Positions 1 to 9,125 of a DNA stretch of 51,030 nt are shown here, piece by piece. This DNA comes from an uncultured Cytophagales bacterium (GTDB lineage Bacteria; Bacteroidota; Bacteroidia; Cytophagales; Thermoflexibacteraceae): positions 1-51,030 of the forward strand of contig CALHUI010000005.1 of assembly GCA_938039675.1 (NCBI GenBank), in the 5' to 3' direction. Each line of letters starts with the position of its first letter. Position 1 is the first letter of the stretch. Below the pieces are notes generated by a model. That model ran no database searches. It saw only the letters and a list, made by a program, of their open reading frames with translations, and was not told where the DNA came from. The position numbers and the translations under genes are program-made.

Positions 1-50
1 CGTAGCGCTGATGGTACTGCCGTAACAGGTGGGAGAGTAGGTCGCCGCCG
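1..50 (+). rRNA. 5S ribosomal RNA, 3' end (partial)
   Basis: The first 50 bases carry the conserved 3' part of bacterial 5S rRNA: a 'gctgatggtactgcc' stretch followed by 'gtgggagagtaggtcgccgcc'-like bases (about 31-50). The 5' part lies outside the window. The following hairpin with a T-tract is a terminator, so this is the end of an rRNA operon read on the plus strand. Exact 3' end is approximate. Confidence 0.85.
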
Positions 51-69
51 ATACCTTATAATCAATCAA

Positions 70-108
70 CGCCTTTCTGCTAATACTGCAGAAAGGCGTC
101 TCTGTTTT
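70..108 (+). terminator. Rho-independent terminator of the rRNA operon
   Basis: An 11-bp perfect stem (70-80 with 88-98) with a 7-nt loop is followed by a T-rich tail (99-108). It lies about 20 bp after the 5S rRNA end, as expected for an rRNA operon terminator. Confidence 0.8.
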
Positions 109-186
109 AGCCCACTCAATTATACCGGCAACACTCGGTAACAGGAGAGATATTACTGTAATGCTCCCAACTATGGCGGACACAGG

Positions 187-813
187 CTAAAACTGAAGTG
201 GGTCGAACTTGCGAAAATGACCGTTCATGCGAATGATTTCTTTGGCACGTTCTGTTTCACGAACTATATTGATTATTTGACACAGACAGCCGCTAATGTA
301 GTCTAATCGCTCGCTTTCTGTCAATAAACTTAATACTTGATATTGTTGTACAAGCGAAAGTCCGATTTTGTGTGCAATTTTATAGCTAAGGAATGGTGCT
401 TTTGCTTCAAAGTGATGTTGGACTTTCATTAATCGGTAAAGCTCACTTATTTGTTCGAGAATTTTTGTGCGGGCTATGATATCGCTATCGTCTTCAATTG
501 GGAGAAATGAGACATTGCCGCCGGCATACAGTTTGCCAGGCATCGTTTGGAAAAAATCATTGATTTGAAAAATACGAGTCCCTTCTACTTTTATATCCAT
601 TGTGCCGTCCGGATATTGTTTTACAAGCTCTTTGATTCGCACTTCTGTACCGATTTCCTGAACGGCATTATCCAAAAATACAGGCATACCAAAGTTACTA
701 TGGTTGCTTAGCGACTCTCCGATAAGTTGGCGATAACGGGGTTCAAATATGTGCAGATTGAGCGTTTCGTAAGGGTAAACAACGATGTTTAGCGGAAAGA
801 AGGGTAGTGTCAT
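187..813 (-). CDS. LON peptidase substrate-binding (N-terminal) domain protein
   Basis: A 208-residue protein that is essentially a stand-alone LON substrate-binding domain. It begins with the typical LPFFPLN...VYP pattern and continues with HIFEPRYRQL, as in the beta-rich N-terminal domain of Lon (residues about 3-195). There is no AAA+ module and no Ser-Lys protease domain, so it is not Lon itself. Such short proteins are common in Bacteroidota; their exact role is not established, and peptide or substrate binding is inferred from the fold. The ATG at 813 gives the usual family N-terminus. It is read toward the rRNA operon, and the sdpI remnant ends 11 bp upstream of it. Confidence 0.85.
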   Translation of the reverse strand: MTLPFFPLNIVVYPYETLNLHIFEPRYRQLIGESLSNHSNFGMPVFLDNAVQEIGTEVRIKELVKQYPDGTMDIKVEGTRIFQINDFFQTMPGKLYAGGNVSFLPIEDDSDIIARTKILEQISELYRLMKVQHHFEAKAPFLSYKIAHKIGLSLVQQYQVLSLLTESERLDYISGCLCQIINIVRETERAKEIIRMNGHFRKFDPLQF

Positions 814-824
814 ATTGTCTCAGA

Positions 825-1278
825 TTATGCGAGTAACCATTTTCTTGTGGATTCCTGATTACTGAAATAGCGAGTTTGGAATATGAATTCAATTTCTTCC
901 ATTGTTTGTTCAATAGAGAGTTGTACAATCAGGTCTTCACTTACGATAACAGCTAATTTTTTTAATCCGTTGCCTACGATACTTAGTAAAAGGGCAACGG
1001 AAAGTAATATTTTATCTAAATGGAGTGATATACCGCCTTCCTTTGGCTGTTTTGGGGTCAAGTTGTACGACCATTTTAGTAAAGAAATGCGTAGCTGCAT
1101 TAATGGCAGGCAAGAGCAAAATGTAAAACGGGCTTTTTTTAGCAAAGCCATCCGTTTGCCCGTTGGGGGCGAAATGAGTAGGCTTTGGGTCTGGCATTTA
1201 CGGGTACAGCCAGAGTCCATAAGCTAAGGGGGCAATAGTGAGTAAAATTGCCAACAGGGCGGTTCGGTTGAATTTCAT
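825..1278 (-). pseudogene. sdpI: Broken SdpI-family membrane protein gene (DUF1648-like)
   Basis: Reading from ATG 1278 gives a hydrophobic N-terminal segment followed, after an in-frame TAA near 1200, by MPDPKPTHFAPNGQTDGF, the conserved DUF1648/SdpI loop (usually YPxLPDxIPTHF...G). After about 40 more residues the frame is lost at an AAAA run near 1060; one base fewer restores DPK-QPKEGGISLHLDKILL and an open frame to the stop at 825. So one nonsense codon and one +1 frameshift interrupt the gene. SdpI proteins are integral membrane immunity/signal proteins that usually follow an SdpR repressor, which is exactly what lies upstream. What is seen is the two lesions; the family call comes from residue patterns. 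Confidence 0.7.
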
Positions 1279-1293
1279 AGTTCTTGTTTTTAA

Positions 1294-1552
1294 TTATTCG
1301 GATGATTTGAAGCGAAAAAACCACCGTAAAATTTCGTCCATAACGGTCATATTGAGCGAATAGACAATGAATTGCCTTTTTTTCGCATATCACAAGTTTT
1401 GCCTGTTTTAGCAGGTCAAGATGATGCGAAATACTTGATTTACTGATTTGGAGATGTTCGGCTATTTCGCCTGCCGTCAGGTCGCGGTCTTTCAGTAGTT
1501 CGAGTATTTCGCGTCTTGTCGGGTCATTTAACGCTTTGAAAATCGTATTCAA
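1294..1552 (-). pseudogene. sdpR: Frameshifted SdpR/ArsR-family autorepressor gene
   Basis: The first 56 residues match an ArsR-type winged helix: FKALNDPTRREILELL, then LTAGEIAEHLQISKSSISHH (recognition helix) and LDLLKQAKLV. At a run of seven A's (complement of about 1378-1384) the frame changes. With one A fewer it continues as QFIVYSLNMTVMDEILRWFF to a stop at 1294, giving the normal SdpR length of about 85 residues. The start is TTG at 1552; no ATG gives the family N-terminus. It sits 15 bp upstream of the sdpI remnant. In the family, SdpR represses its own operon and SdpI relieves this. The break removes the C-terminal wing and dimer helix, so a functional product is unlikely unless slippage restores the frame. 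Confidence 0.7.
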
Positions 1553-1570
1553 AGCACAATATACTTAGAT

Positions 1571-1590
1571 ATTTAGACAATCATCTAAAT
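1571..1590. promoter_or_regulatory. Inverted repeat, likely operator of the sdpR-like repressor
   Basis: ATTTAGA-caatca-TCTAAAT is a perfect 7-bp inverted repeat with a 6-bp spacer, 19 bp upstream of the sdpR start. Its size and position fit an ArsR-family dimer site used for autoregulation. It is also upstream of the divergent gene at 1665, so it might act on both. Confidence 0.5.
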
Positions 1591-1664
1591 AAACTAAAAA
1601 AATAGCCTGAAATTTTTTTGCTGCGCTTAGCATAACTTTGAACGGGATAAACGATGCTGTTTTG

Positions 1665-4418
1665 ATGACTGCGTTTTGGGAGAAATACAAAAGCCTGCTA
1701 ATTGCCTTGCTGATTGGGGCTCTTGCCTTTGGCTTGTTGCAGTCGGTTACTTATTTATTGGATAAATACCGCAATCGTCCGGCATGGCCGTTAATTCCGG
1801 CCGGCGCAGTGGCTGTTTTTGAGATAAGGGATGCGGGTATACAATGGCGTAATATTCGTAGTAGCGCTGCGTGGGAACAGCTTCGGCAAGTACCTTTTTT
1901 CAGTCGGATACATCAGCAGGCAGCACGTTTAGACAGTGCAGTGGCAGACTATTCTCTGTTAATAAATGAGCAAACTATTTATGTCAGTTTGCATGTAACG
2001 GCCAAGAATGATTTTGATGCGGTATTTTATATCCCTGCTGAATCGCCTACGGAGGATGTATTACAGAAATTACAACAGCTTTTCATTGATTTTCAGCCTA
2101 TTCCCAAAGAAACGAGGATTTATCAGGGTGAAAACCTGTATGAACTGACCGACCGCAACCGCAATAGCGTTTTTACTTATTTGCTGGCAGATGGTTATTG
2201 GGTGGGTAGTTTTACGCCTTATCTGATTGAGGATGTGGTTCGGACGTATAATAGTTTGGGACGCAATAATTTTCAGAGTGCTCATGCAAGCCTTTTTACG
2301 GCAAGGCAGTTAGTGGCCGATACGCCTGTGCGCTTATATGTAAACTTCCAAAAACTGAAAGAGTGGATAGGGGTTTTTGCCGAAGCAAGCGATGTGGACA
2401 TGCTGGTCCATTTGACGGATGATTTGTTGCTTGGGCTGCAAATAGAGAAAAACAAGTTGCGTTGGGTTGGAGCAACGGCCAATGAACGGAAGAATCAACT
2501 GACCTACTTTTTAAAAGACAATCCGCCGTTGCCATTGCGGCCTATTGCAGGCCAAATACCCGGCGAAACGGCTTACTTATATCGTTTGGCCGCGGCAGAC
2601 GGAGGCTTGCTGTACCGGCAACTGAGAAAATATTGGTCGGTTCATCAGCCGTTACTGCTCGATGCAATGGATTCGCTGGCAGATAAGACCAATCTGGATA
2701 CAGAGGCTTTGTATCAATTGCTGAGTGGTGAAATGGCGTTGGCTGTTTCAGAACTTTCTGCTGAAGGCAAGGCAGACCGGTGGGCGCTGATAGCTGCCAA
2801 AGATACGCGTAAAGCCTTGCGGATATTGGAACAAGCCGCAAAGGAGATATTGTCTACGCCCAAAGATACATTATTTAATGAGCGGTACGGCAAACTGCGG
2901 ATAGTGCAGTTGCCCTTACCCGAATTGCCCAAGTTATTATTTGGCGAAGGCTTCGGAGGATTCAGACAAGTATTTGCGGCGGCCAATGAGCGGCATCTGA
3001 TTTTTGCCAACAGTTTACCTGCTATTAAGCGCTATGCCGATGATATTGACAGAGGTAATACATGGGCTTTGCCAGAGAAGCAATATCTGTTTGACGGAAT
3101 GGATTCCGCATCGCATGTGAGCTTGATTGTTAATCACAAACGCAATTGGAGTCGGCAGCAAAATTATCTGAACCCTGAAACAGAAAAGGATGTGGTTGCT
3201 CATTTGCGCAGATGGCTTTTTTTTACGCACTTTGGCTTGGAGTTGAACGGAAAACCGCAAGGGCACTTTGCTGCAAGGGTTGTATTGGGACATAGCGACA
3301 GGAAAAATACAGGCAGTGGAGAGCCCGTGAAGTTATGGGAGGTAAACGTAGGTAGCCCGCTGCGGGAGCAGCCCCAGTTGGTTGTCAATCATAACGACCG
3401 TTCTATAGAGTTGATTTTTCAAGACCAGAATAATAACCTGCATTTGGTATCGGCCAACGGTAAAAAGTTATGGAGTTTGCCAATGGATGCAGCCATTACA
3501 AGTAACTACTCACAAATAGATTACTTGAACAATGGTAAACTGCAATATTTGTTTACAACAACTCATGCGCTTTATCTAATAGACCGTTTGGGGCGAGTAG
3601 TCAGCGGATTCCCGATAAAATATGACTGGGGTGGGATTTTAGACCAGTTGGGCGTGATAGATTACGATAACACCAAAGATTACAGATTTGCAGTTTCAAC
3701 CAACAACGGGGATATTTTTCTACTTAATAAAAGCGGGCAATTGCTGCAAGGATGGGCACCCCGAAAAATATCGGGTACTGCGGCAATGCCTCTGATGCAT
3801 GTTCGTACACAATCCAAGGACTGCATGATTGCCGTTCAGGAAGACGGCAGGGTAATGCTCATGAAAAGAAACGGCGAAAGCTACTCTGGGTTTCCGGTGT
3901 TGCTGCAAAAGCGGATTTATCCGGCAACTTTGGTAGAGACAGGGAAAGATTTTGCTACTCATTATGTGAGGGTGCTTACTGAAAACGGAGAGTTACTAAA
4001 AATTAATTTTAACGGGCAAATTGTAGCCCGCGAGCAGTACTACGATGATGCCAGTGGTGGTTATTTCACTTTTTGTACCGACCGCAGCGGCGGCGGAAGA
4101 TGGATAGTAACCCGACAGGTGAATAATGTGCTGACAGGCAGCGGTATCAACGGAAAACAGTTATTTCGCATTTTATTGGCAGACGACAGCCCTCACTCGG
4201 TGCAGTTTTTCGGCTTTGGTGCAGGAGCCGATGTGGTTACCGTAACTAACACAAACACAGGTACTTGCAAACTCTATCTTACTAATGGGGATTTATTAAC
4301 ACGTGAGGCAATACCTACGCGTCTGCCGGTATCTGTTCGCTTAAATGAACAAAAGCAGATATTACAGATATTTGTTAGCAATCAGAATAAATTACAGGCT
4401 TGGGAGGTGGCATTATAG
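1665..4418 (+). CDS. DUF3352-type membrane-anchored protein with C-terminal beta-propeller-like region
   Basis: A 917-residue protein: short cytosolic N-terminus, one transmembrane helix (about residues 8-30), then a large exported part. Residues about 40-520 resemble the DUF3352 family of periplasmic proteins of unknown function (start PAGAVAVFEIRD...W). Residues about 555-900 form repeated strands such as LWEVNVGSP, KKLWSLPMDA and GRVVSGFPI, typical of PQQ/WD-like propeller blades. The frame also opens at TTG 1638, but ATG 1665 is preferred because a -7-type box TAACTTTG (1633-1640) would place transcription near 1646. Function is unknown; a scaffold or binding role in the envelope is only an inference. 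Confidence 0.75.
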   Translation: MTAFWEKYKSLLIALLIGALAFGLLQSVTYLLDKYRNRPAWPLIPAGAVAVFEIRDAGIQWRNIRSSAAWEQLRQVPFFSRIHQQAARLDSAVADYSLLINEQTIYVSLHVTAKNDFDAVFYIPAESPTEDVLQKLQQLFIDFQPIPKETRIYQGENLYELTDRNRNSVFTYLLADGYWVGSFTPYLIEDVVRTYNSLGRNNFQSAHASLFTARQLVADTPVRLYVNFQKLKEWIGVFAEASDVDMLVHLTDDLLLGLQIEKNKLRWVGATANERKNQLTYFLKDNPPLPLRPIAGQIPGETAYLYRLAAADGGLLYRQLRKYWSVHQPLLLDAMDSLADKTNLDTEALYQLLSGEMALAVSELSAEGKADRWALIAAKDTRKALRILEQAAKEILSTPKDTLFNERYGKLRIVQLPLPELPKLLFGEGFGGFRQVFAAANERHLIFANSLPAIKRYADDIDRGNTWALPEKQYLFDGMDSASHVSLIVNHKRNWSRQQNYLNPETEKDVVAHLRRWLFFTHFGLELNGKPQGHFAARVVLGHSDRKNTGSGEPVKLWEVNVGSPLREQPQLVVNHNDRSIELIFQDQNNNLHLVSANGKKLWSLPMDAAITSNYSQIDYLNNGKLQYLFTTTHALYLIDRLGRVVSGFPIKYDWGGILDQLGVIDYDNTKDYRFAVSTNNGDIFLLNKSGQLLQGWAPRKISGTAAMPLMHVRTQSKDCMIAVQEDGRVMLMKRNGESYSGFPVLLQKRIYPATLVETGKDFATHYVRVLTENGELLKINFNGQIVAREQYYDDASGGYFTFCTDRSGGGRWIVTRQVNNVLTGSGINGKQLFRILLADDSPHSVQFFGFGAGADVVTVTNTNTGTCKLYLTNGDLLTREAIPTRLPVSVRLNEQKQILQIFVSNQNKLQAWEVAL

Positions 4419-4485
4419 GCACTGTCGTCATTAAATTTTGCAGTAACTTTGCAAACCCTTACCACTATTCTATACTGCCACACAC

Positions 4486-5415
4486 GTGAAAAAATCAATT
4501 TTCCTGTTCTTATTTATTGTTACATCGCTCAGCCTTTCGGCACAAACAGTCTCTACTCAAAGCCGACTGTTAGACGACTTGCGCATACTTGCTTCTGTTG
4601 AACTGGAAGGCAGACGAACCGGTACGGCAGGAGCTGCCAAGGCGCGAAAATTTTTAAAAAGCCGGTTTGCAGAAATTGGACTAAAGCCGGCATTTGGCAA
4701 CAGCTATGAGCAGCCTTTTGAGTTTAACACCCAACGCGGAGAAACTTTACAGGGCGTTAATTTGGCAGGAGTGGTTGAAGGACGCAACAAGAACCTATGG
4801 ATAGTGGTTTGTGCTCATTACGACCATTTGGGAAAAACAGGAAACGATATTTTCCCGGGTGCTGACGATAACGGCTCTGGCGTAGCTGCCCTCTTAGCAC
4901 TGGCAGAACGATTTGCTAAAGAAAAGCCCCGGCATAACATGCTTTTTCTTACACCCGATGCAGAAGAAATGGGCTTGCACGGCTCCCGCTATTTCGTTGC
5001 CAACACACCGTTCCCTATTGAGCAATTGGCGCTGAATATCAATATGGATATGGTAAGCCGCAGCGATACGAAAGAACTGTATGCCGTAGGCACCTACCAT
5101 TATCCTATACTGAAAAAAATCATTGCCGGGCAAATCTTTAAGGGCTTCTCGCTCAAATTCGGGCACGACGAACCCCATAAAGGACAGACAGGCGATGATT
5201 GGAGCAGTGCCTCCGACCATGCACTGTTTCATCAAAAGAGCATTCCTTTTATCTATTTTGGTACGGAAGACCACGAAGACTATCACAAGCCCACCGATAC
5301 ATTTGAGCGCATACAACCTGAATTTTTCTCTGCCGTAGTAATTGGTATTGGCAACAGCCTTCGGTTATTAGACCAAAACCTTAGCTCTGTTTATAAGCAA
5401 AAGTCCAAACGTTAA
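4486..5415 (+). CDS. M28 family zinc metallopeptidase (aminopeptidase-like), secreted
   Basis: A 309-residue protein with an N-terminal signal peptide (about 1-19, cut after LSA). The catalytic domain shows the M28 zinc ligands in order: AHYDHLG (H111, D113), GADDNGSG (D128), DAEEMGLHGS (the Glu pair), NINMDMV and finally HEDYHKPTDTF. M28 enzymes remove N-terminal residues from peptides; in Bacteroidota they act in the periplasm or outside. The start is GTG 4486, the only start giving a proper signal peptide. A TAACTTTG -7-like box lies at 4444-4451. The stop overlaps the ATG of the next gene by one base, so the two are probably co-translated. Confidence 0.85.
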   Translation: MKKSIFLFLFIVTSLSLSAQTVSTQSRLLDDLRILASVELEGRRTGTAGAAKARKFLKSRFAEIGLKPAFGNSYEQPFEFNTQRGETLQGVNLAGVVEGRNKNLWIVVCAHYDHLGKTGNDIFPGADDNGSGVAALLALAERFAKEKPRHNMLFLTPDAEEMGLHGSRYFVANTPFPIEQLALNINMDMVSRSDTKELYAVGTYHYPILKKIIAGQIFKGFSLKFGHDEPHKGQTGDDWSSASDHALFHQKSIPFIYFGTEDHEDYHKPTDTFERIQPEFFSAVVIGIGNSLRLLDQNLSSVYKQKSKR

Positions 5416-7715
5416 TGAGAACGCCTGTTTTCAGATTTTCCATAGCTGTAATAGCAGGTATGGGACTTCTTGGGAGTTGTAACACGCAACGCATAACCGT
5501 TGATACAACTAATGAGAGCCGCACACTCGCTTACATCGGCACGCAACCCGTGAGCGTAGGAGAATTTCGCTATCTGTATGAAAAAAACAATAGTGCCGAC
5601 TCAACGGCCTACTCTGCACAGGATTTGAGAAACTATCTGGAACTTTTCGTCAAATTTAAACGGAAAGTAATGGAGGCGCGCACGTTGGGGTATGACACTA
5701 CCCGCGAGTACAAGTCGGAGTTTGAAGAATACAAAAAGCAACTTGCCAAACCATATCTTTCCGTAAATTCCTACACAGACCGTATGGTAAAAGAGGCTTA
5801 TCAGCGGTTGCAGGAAGAAATCAATGCTTCTCACATTCTGATTAGTTGCAAGCGGGATGCCTCGCCGCAAGATACGCTGGCTGCTTTCCGCAAAATTCAG
5901 GAATTGCGCCGCAGAGCACTTGCTGGCGAAGATTTTGGCATGTTGGCTGCCACTTATTCGGAAGACCCTTCCGCAAAAGAAGAGAAAGGCAATTTAGGCT
6001 ACTTCACTGCCTTGCAAATGGTTTATGACTTTGAAACAACAGCCTACAACACACCTGTCGGGCAAATCTCCGACATAGTGCGCACACAGTTTGGCTATCA
6101 CATCGTCAAAGTATTAGACCGTCGTCCTAATCAGGGGGCTATCAAAGTAGCGCATATTATGGCGCGTTTCCCCGAAAGAGGCACTTCTGCCGACTCGGCA
6201 GCCGCATTGGAGCGCATCCGTGTTATTCAAAAGCGTTTAAAAATGGGGGCTTCTTGGGATTCCCTTTGTTTGGCTTACAGCGATGATGCCAATTCGCGCG
6301 ATATTGGCGGCGAACTGCAATGGTTCAGCATCGGCACCATGATTCCTGCATTTGCAGAACCGGCCTTTCAGTTGAAAAACATTGGCGATATATCCGAACC
6401 TGTAAAAACACAGTACGGATGGCACTTAATTAAGCTCAAAGAGCGACGCCCTATAGAGCCGTTTAGTGAATTAGAGCCGCTGCTTCGCCAAAAAATTAAT
6501 AAAGACTCGCGCGGGCAAATTAGCAGAGCATATTTAGTGGCCAAGCTCAAAAAAGAAAATCGGTGGGTAGAAGATGAAAAAGTAAAGCAACTACTACTTG
6601 CCATGCCCGATTCGTCTATTTTGCAAGGCGAATGGAACTATGACCGCGCCTCTAAAGACCTTTCCAAAGTAATTTTTACCATCAACGGCAATCCGTACTT
6701 GCTGCGCGATGCAGCGATGTTTCTGGAAAATAATCAAGGGATGGGACAGCGACCGGGCACAGTGCTGAAAAACTTTATCAATGAACTTTACGAACAATTT
6801 GTTGCCCAGTCATTAATTGAATATGAAGAAAAACACCTGGCCGAAAAATATCCCGAGTATGCCTACCTCATTAATGAGTACCGCGAAGGCATTTTGCTTT
6901 TTAAGATTATGGAGGAGCGAGTATGGGGCAAAGCCCTCACCGACAAGGAAGGACTGCAAAACTTTTTTAACAACAATCGCAACCGCTATCAGTGGCCTGA
7001 CCGTGCGCAGGTGAGTATTTATACGGTTTCATCGGCTGAGATGCTACAAAAGGTGAAGGAGGAATACAAGAAAGACTATTATTTAGACAGCGATATGTCG
7101 GGTTTGGGGCAGATAACCTACGCCGTTGGCCAAACCCTGCCCGATTCGGTTGCGGGGAAGTCCCTTGCGCAACTGCTTAACTTTTTGCAACGCGATACAA
7201 CCTCTATCGTAGAGATGAGTGTTGATTATACGCCTCGGGAAAGCCGTCAAGTGGCACAGGAACGGATGCGCCGATTAAAAGAGCATATCATTGCTGCCGG
7301 TATTAGTCCGCTGCGTATTGCCGAAGCATTGCAGCCCATTAAACAAGGCAGTACGCCGCAAGCCAAGCTAACTGTGTACGGCCGAAATAAAAGAATCATG
7401 GTGCAAAACCTGAATCGTGAAGTCCCACTTTCTGTACAACTGACCGAAGGACTTTTCGGCAAGGGAGAAAACCCCATAGTAGATGCAACAGCTTGGCGCA
7501 AAGGAGATTATCAGTTGCAAGTTGGCGGCAGATGGCATTGGGTCATTATCCACGAAGTACAACCGGCGCGCCTAAAAGAGTTAAGTGAAACCAGAGGAGT
7601 TATTGTGGCTGATTATCAACAGTTTTTGGAGGCAGAGTGGCTTAAAGAGTTGGAAAATCGCTATCCGCTTCGCTTGGAGCAAAACGTTTTTGACCAACTG
7701 ATTCGCAAAAAATAA
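5415..7715 (+). CDS. Peptidylprolyl isomerase lipoprotein with two parvulin domains (SurA/PrsA-like)
   Basis: A 766-residue lipoprotein with lipobox LGSC (Cys22). A helical N-terminal chaperone-like part (about 30-130) is followed by two PpiC-type parvulin domains: about 136-240 (starts ASHILI, has GNLGYF and GYHIVKV) and about 242-345 (starts AHIMARF, has GGELQWF and GWHLIKL). A long C-terminal region (350-766) has weaker similarity to a third rotamase-like segment. Such proteins fold and escort outer-membrane proteins through the periplasm. It overlaps the M28 gene by one base and is followed one base after its stop by the DUF423 gene, so the three form an operon. The precise SurA versus PrsA assignment is uncertain. 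Confidence 0.88.
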   Translation: MRTPVFRFSIAVIAGMGLLGSCNTQRITVDTTNESRTLAYIGTQPVSVGEFRYLYEKNNSADSTAYSAQDLRNYLELFVKFKRKVMEARTLGYDTTREYKSEFEEYKKQLAKPYLSVNSYTDRMVKEAYQRLQEEINASHILISCKRDASPQDTLAAFRKIQELRRRALAGEDFGMLAATYSEDPSAKEEKGNLGYFTALQMVYDFETTAYNTPVGQISDIVRTQFGYHIVKVLDRRPNQGAIKVAHIMARFPERGTSADSAAALERIRVIQKRLKMGASWDSLCLAYSDDANSRDIGGELQWFSIGTMIPAFAEPAFQLKNIGDISEPVKTQYGWHLIKLKERRPIEPFSELEPLLRQKINKDSRGQISRAYLVAKLKKENRWVEDEKVKQLLLAMPDSSILQGEWNYDRASKDLSKVIFTINGNPYLLRDAAMFLENNQGMGQRPGTVLKNFINELYEQFVAQSLIEYEEKHLAEKYPEYAYLINEYREGILLFKIMEERVWGKALTDKEGLQNFFNNNRNRYQWPDRAQVSIYTVSSAEMLQKVKEEYKKDYYLDSDMSGLGQITYAVGQTLPDSVAGKSLAQLLNFLQRDTTSIVEMSVDYTPRESRQVAQERMRRLKEHIIAAGISPLRIAEALQPIKQGSTPQAKLTVYGRNKRIMVQNLNREVPLSVQLTEGLFGKGENPIVDATAWRKGDYQLQVGGRWHWVIIHEVQPARLKELSETRGVIVADYQQFLEAEWLKELENRYPLRLEQNVFDQLIRKK

Positions 7716-7716
7716 A

Positions 7717-8097
7717 ATGAACACTTCGTTTCAGAAATTATTTATGGCAGGTGCTGTGGCTGCCGCTTTGGCGGTTGCCATTGGGGCATTTGGTGCGCAC
7801 GGACTTAAACCTATGCTGGCAGCAAGCGGCAGGCTAGAAACTTTTGAAACAGCAGTCAAGTATCATTTCTACCATGCCTTAGGCTTGATGATATTGGCAG
7901 TATGGGCAAAAGCAGCCGAGCAAAAGGCCGTAACACGCGCCGGATGGCTGTTGCTGGCAGGCACGTGTATTTTTTCCGGTTCGCTGTATGCGCTTTGTCT
8001 GTTGAATATTGGCTGGTTGGGTGCAATTACGCCTGTGGGCGGTGTGCTTATGATTATTGGCTGGGGATATGCTGCATGGGCGGCAGTTTGTTATTAG
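7717..8097 (+). CDS. DUF423 family small membrane protein
   Basis: A 126-residue hydrophobic protein with about four transmembrane helices and the DUF423 signature: AIGAFGAHGLKP near residue 22 and TAVKYHFYHALG near 45, later FSGSLYAL and ITPVGGVLMI. The molecular role of the family (E. coli YgdD) is unknown. It begins one base after the isomerase stop, the tail of that operon. Its stop shares four bases (TTAG) with the stop of the convergent phoH gene. Confidence 0.9.
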   Translation: MNTSFQKLFMAGAVAAALAVAIGAFGAHGLKPMLAASGRLETFETAVKYHFYHALGLMILAVWAKAAEQKAVTRAGWLLLAGTCIFSGSLYALCLLNIGWLGAITPVGGVLMIIGWGYAAWAAVCY

Positions 8098-9062
8098 TCC
8101 GTTTCTTCCTCATCGCTTTTTTTCTCGTAGCGGTCATAGGCTGCAATAATCTTCTTCACGAGTTTATGGCGCACAACATCGTGCTCATGCAGCTCAACAA
8201 TGCCGATACCTTCAATGCCTTGCAGAATTTTCAGCGCTTCAACTAAGCCCGAACGCTGCTTGCGCGGCAAGTCAATTTGGGAGCGGTCGCCTGTGATAAT
8301 CATTTGAGAATGAGGACCCAAACGAGTAAGTATCATTTTCATTTGCATGGCAGTCGTATTTTGCGCTTCATCTATGAGGATAAAGGCATGGTTTAGGGTT
8401 CTGCCGCGCATAAAGGCGATGGGGGCAATCTCAATGATATTTCGCTCTTGATAAAATTTAAGTTTTTCGGCAGGAATCAGGTCTTCCAAGGCATCATATA
8501 CAGGACGCAGATAGGGGTCTATCTTTTCCTTTAAATCTCCGGGCAGGAAGCCAAGATTCTCGCCTGCTTCTACGGCCGGGCGCGTGATGATAACTTTTTT
8601 TACCTGCTTATTTTTCAAGGCGCGTACTGCTAATGCTACTGCCAAGAAGGTTTTACCCGTTCCGGCCGGGCCAAGTGCAAAAACCATATCGTTATTCATG
8701 GCTGCTTCTACCAACTTGCGCTGGTTGGCAGTGCGGGGCTTAATGGCTTCGCCGCGTGCGCCGTATAGAATGGTTTCGTCTGCATCTTTGCGAATTGCCC
8801 ATTCGTCTTTATGCTCGTTGAGGTAGGCCTCTATGTTATCAGTCGTAACCTTGCCAAACTTGTTGTAGTATTCCAGCAAGCCGTTGATAAGTTCATTGAT
8901 ACGAACAATCTCGGCGTTGTTGCCTTGTATGCGCAGTTCGCTACCTCTGGAAATAATTTTTGTATGCGGGAAGGCTTGTGCGATGTGGCGCAAATTGCTG
9001 TTTTCTGCACCAAAGAAATCTACAAGTGAAACATCTTCCAGTTGAATGACTTTTTCTACCAA
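8094..9062 (-). CDS. phoH: PhoH family ATPase/RNA-associated protein
   Basis: A 322-residue PhoH-like protein. A KH-like N-terminal region (about 20-105) precedes the P-loop ATPase core: Walker A GPAGTGKT (131-138) and Walker B LIDEAQN (229-235), followed by TRLGPHSQMIITGD. The best studied relatives (YbeZ-type) bind ATP and partner with the YbeY RNase in RNA metabolism; that link is from the family, not from this sequence. The start is TTG 9062, which gives the usual VEKVIxLEDVSLVDFFG N-terminus; there is no nearby ATG in frame upstream. It is downstream of pyk on the same strand, separated by 63 bp. Confidence 0.9.
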   Translation of the reverse strand: MVEKVIQLEDVSLVDFFGAENSNLRHIAQAFPHTKIISRGSELRIQGNNAEIVRINELINGLLEYYNKFGKVTTDNIEAYLNEHKDEWAIRKDADETILYGARGEAIKPRTANQRKLVEAAMNNDMVFALGPAGTGKTFLAVALAVRALKNKQVKKVIITRPAVEAGENLGFLPGDLKEKIDPYLRPVYDALEDLIPAEKLKFYQERNIIEIAPIAFMRGRTLNHAFILIDEAQNTTAMQMKMILTRLGPHSQMIITGDRSQIDLPRKQRSGLVEALKILQGIEGIGIVELHEHDVVRHKLVKKIIAAYDRYEKKSDEEETD

Positions 9063-9125
9063 ACTGATTTTTGTTTTAGGCTTTTACGGATACACTAAGA
9101 TATACAGTTTAGCCGAAGTAACAAT

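Noticed and set aside
883-1227. A 114-codon plus-strand frame opposite the sdpI remnant
   Set aside because: The minus strand shows the clear SdpI pattern; the plus frame has no features.
1376-1386. Programmed frameshifting at the A7 run in sdpR
   Set aside because: SdpR families do not need it, and the neighbouring sdpI also carries a stop and a shift, which argues for decay.
8094-8097. TTAG overlaps of convergent stops (also at 13764-13767)
   Set aside because: Four-base convergent stop overlaps are common in compact genomes and need no special explanation.
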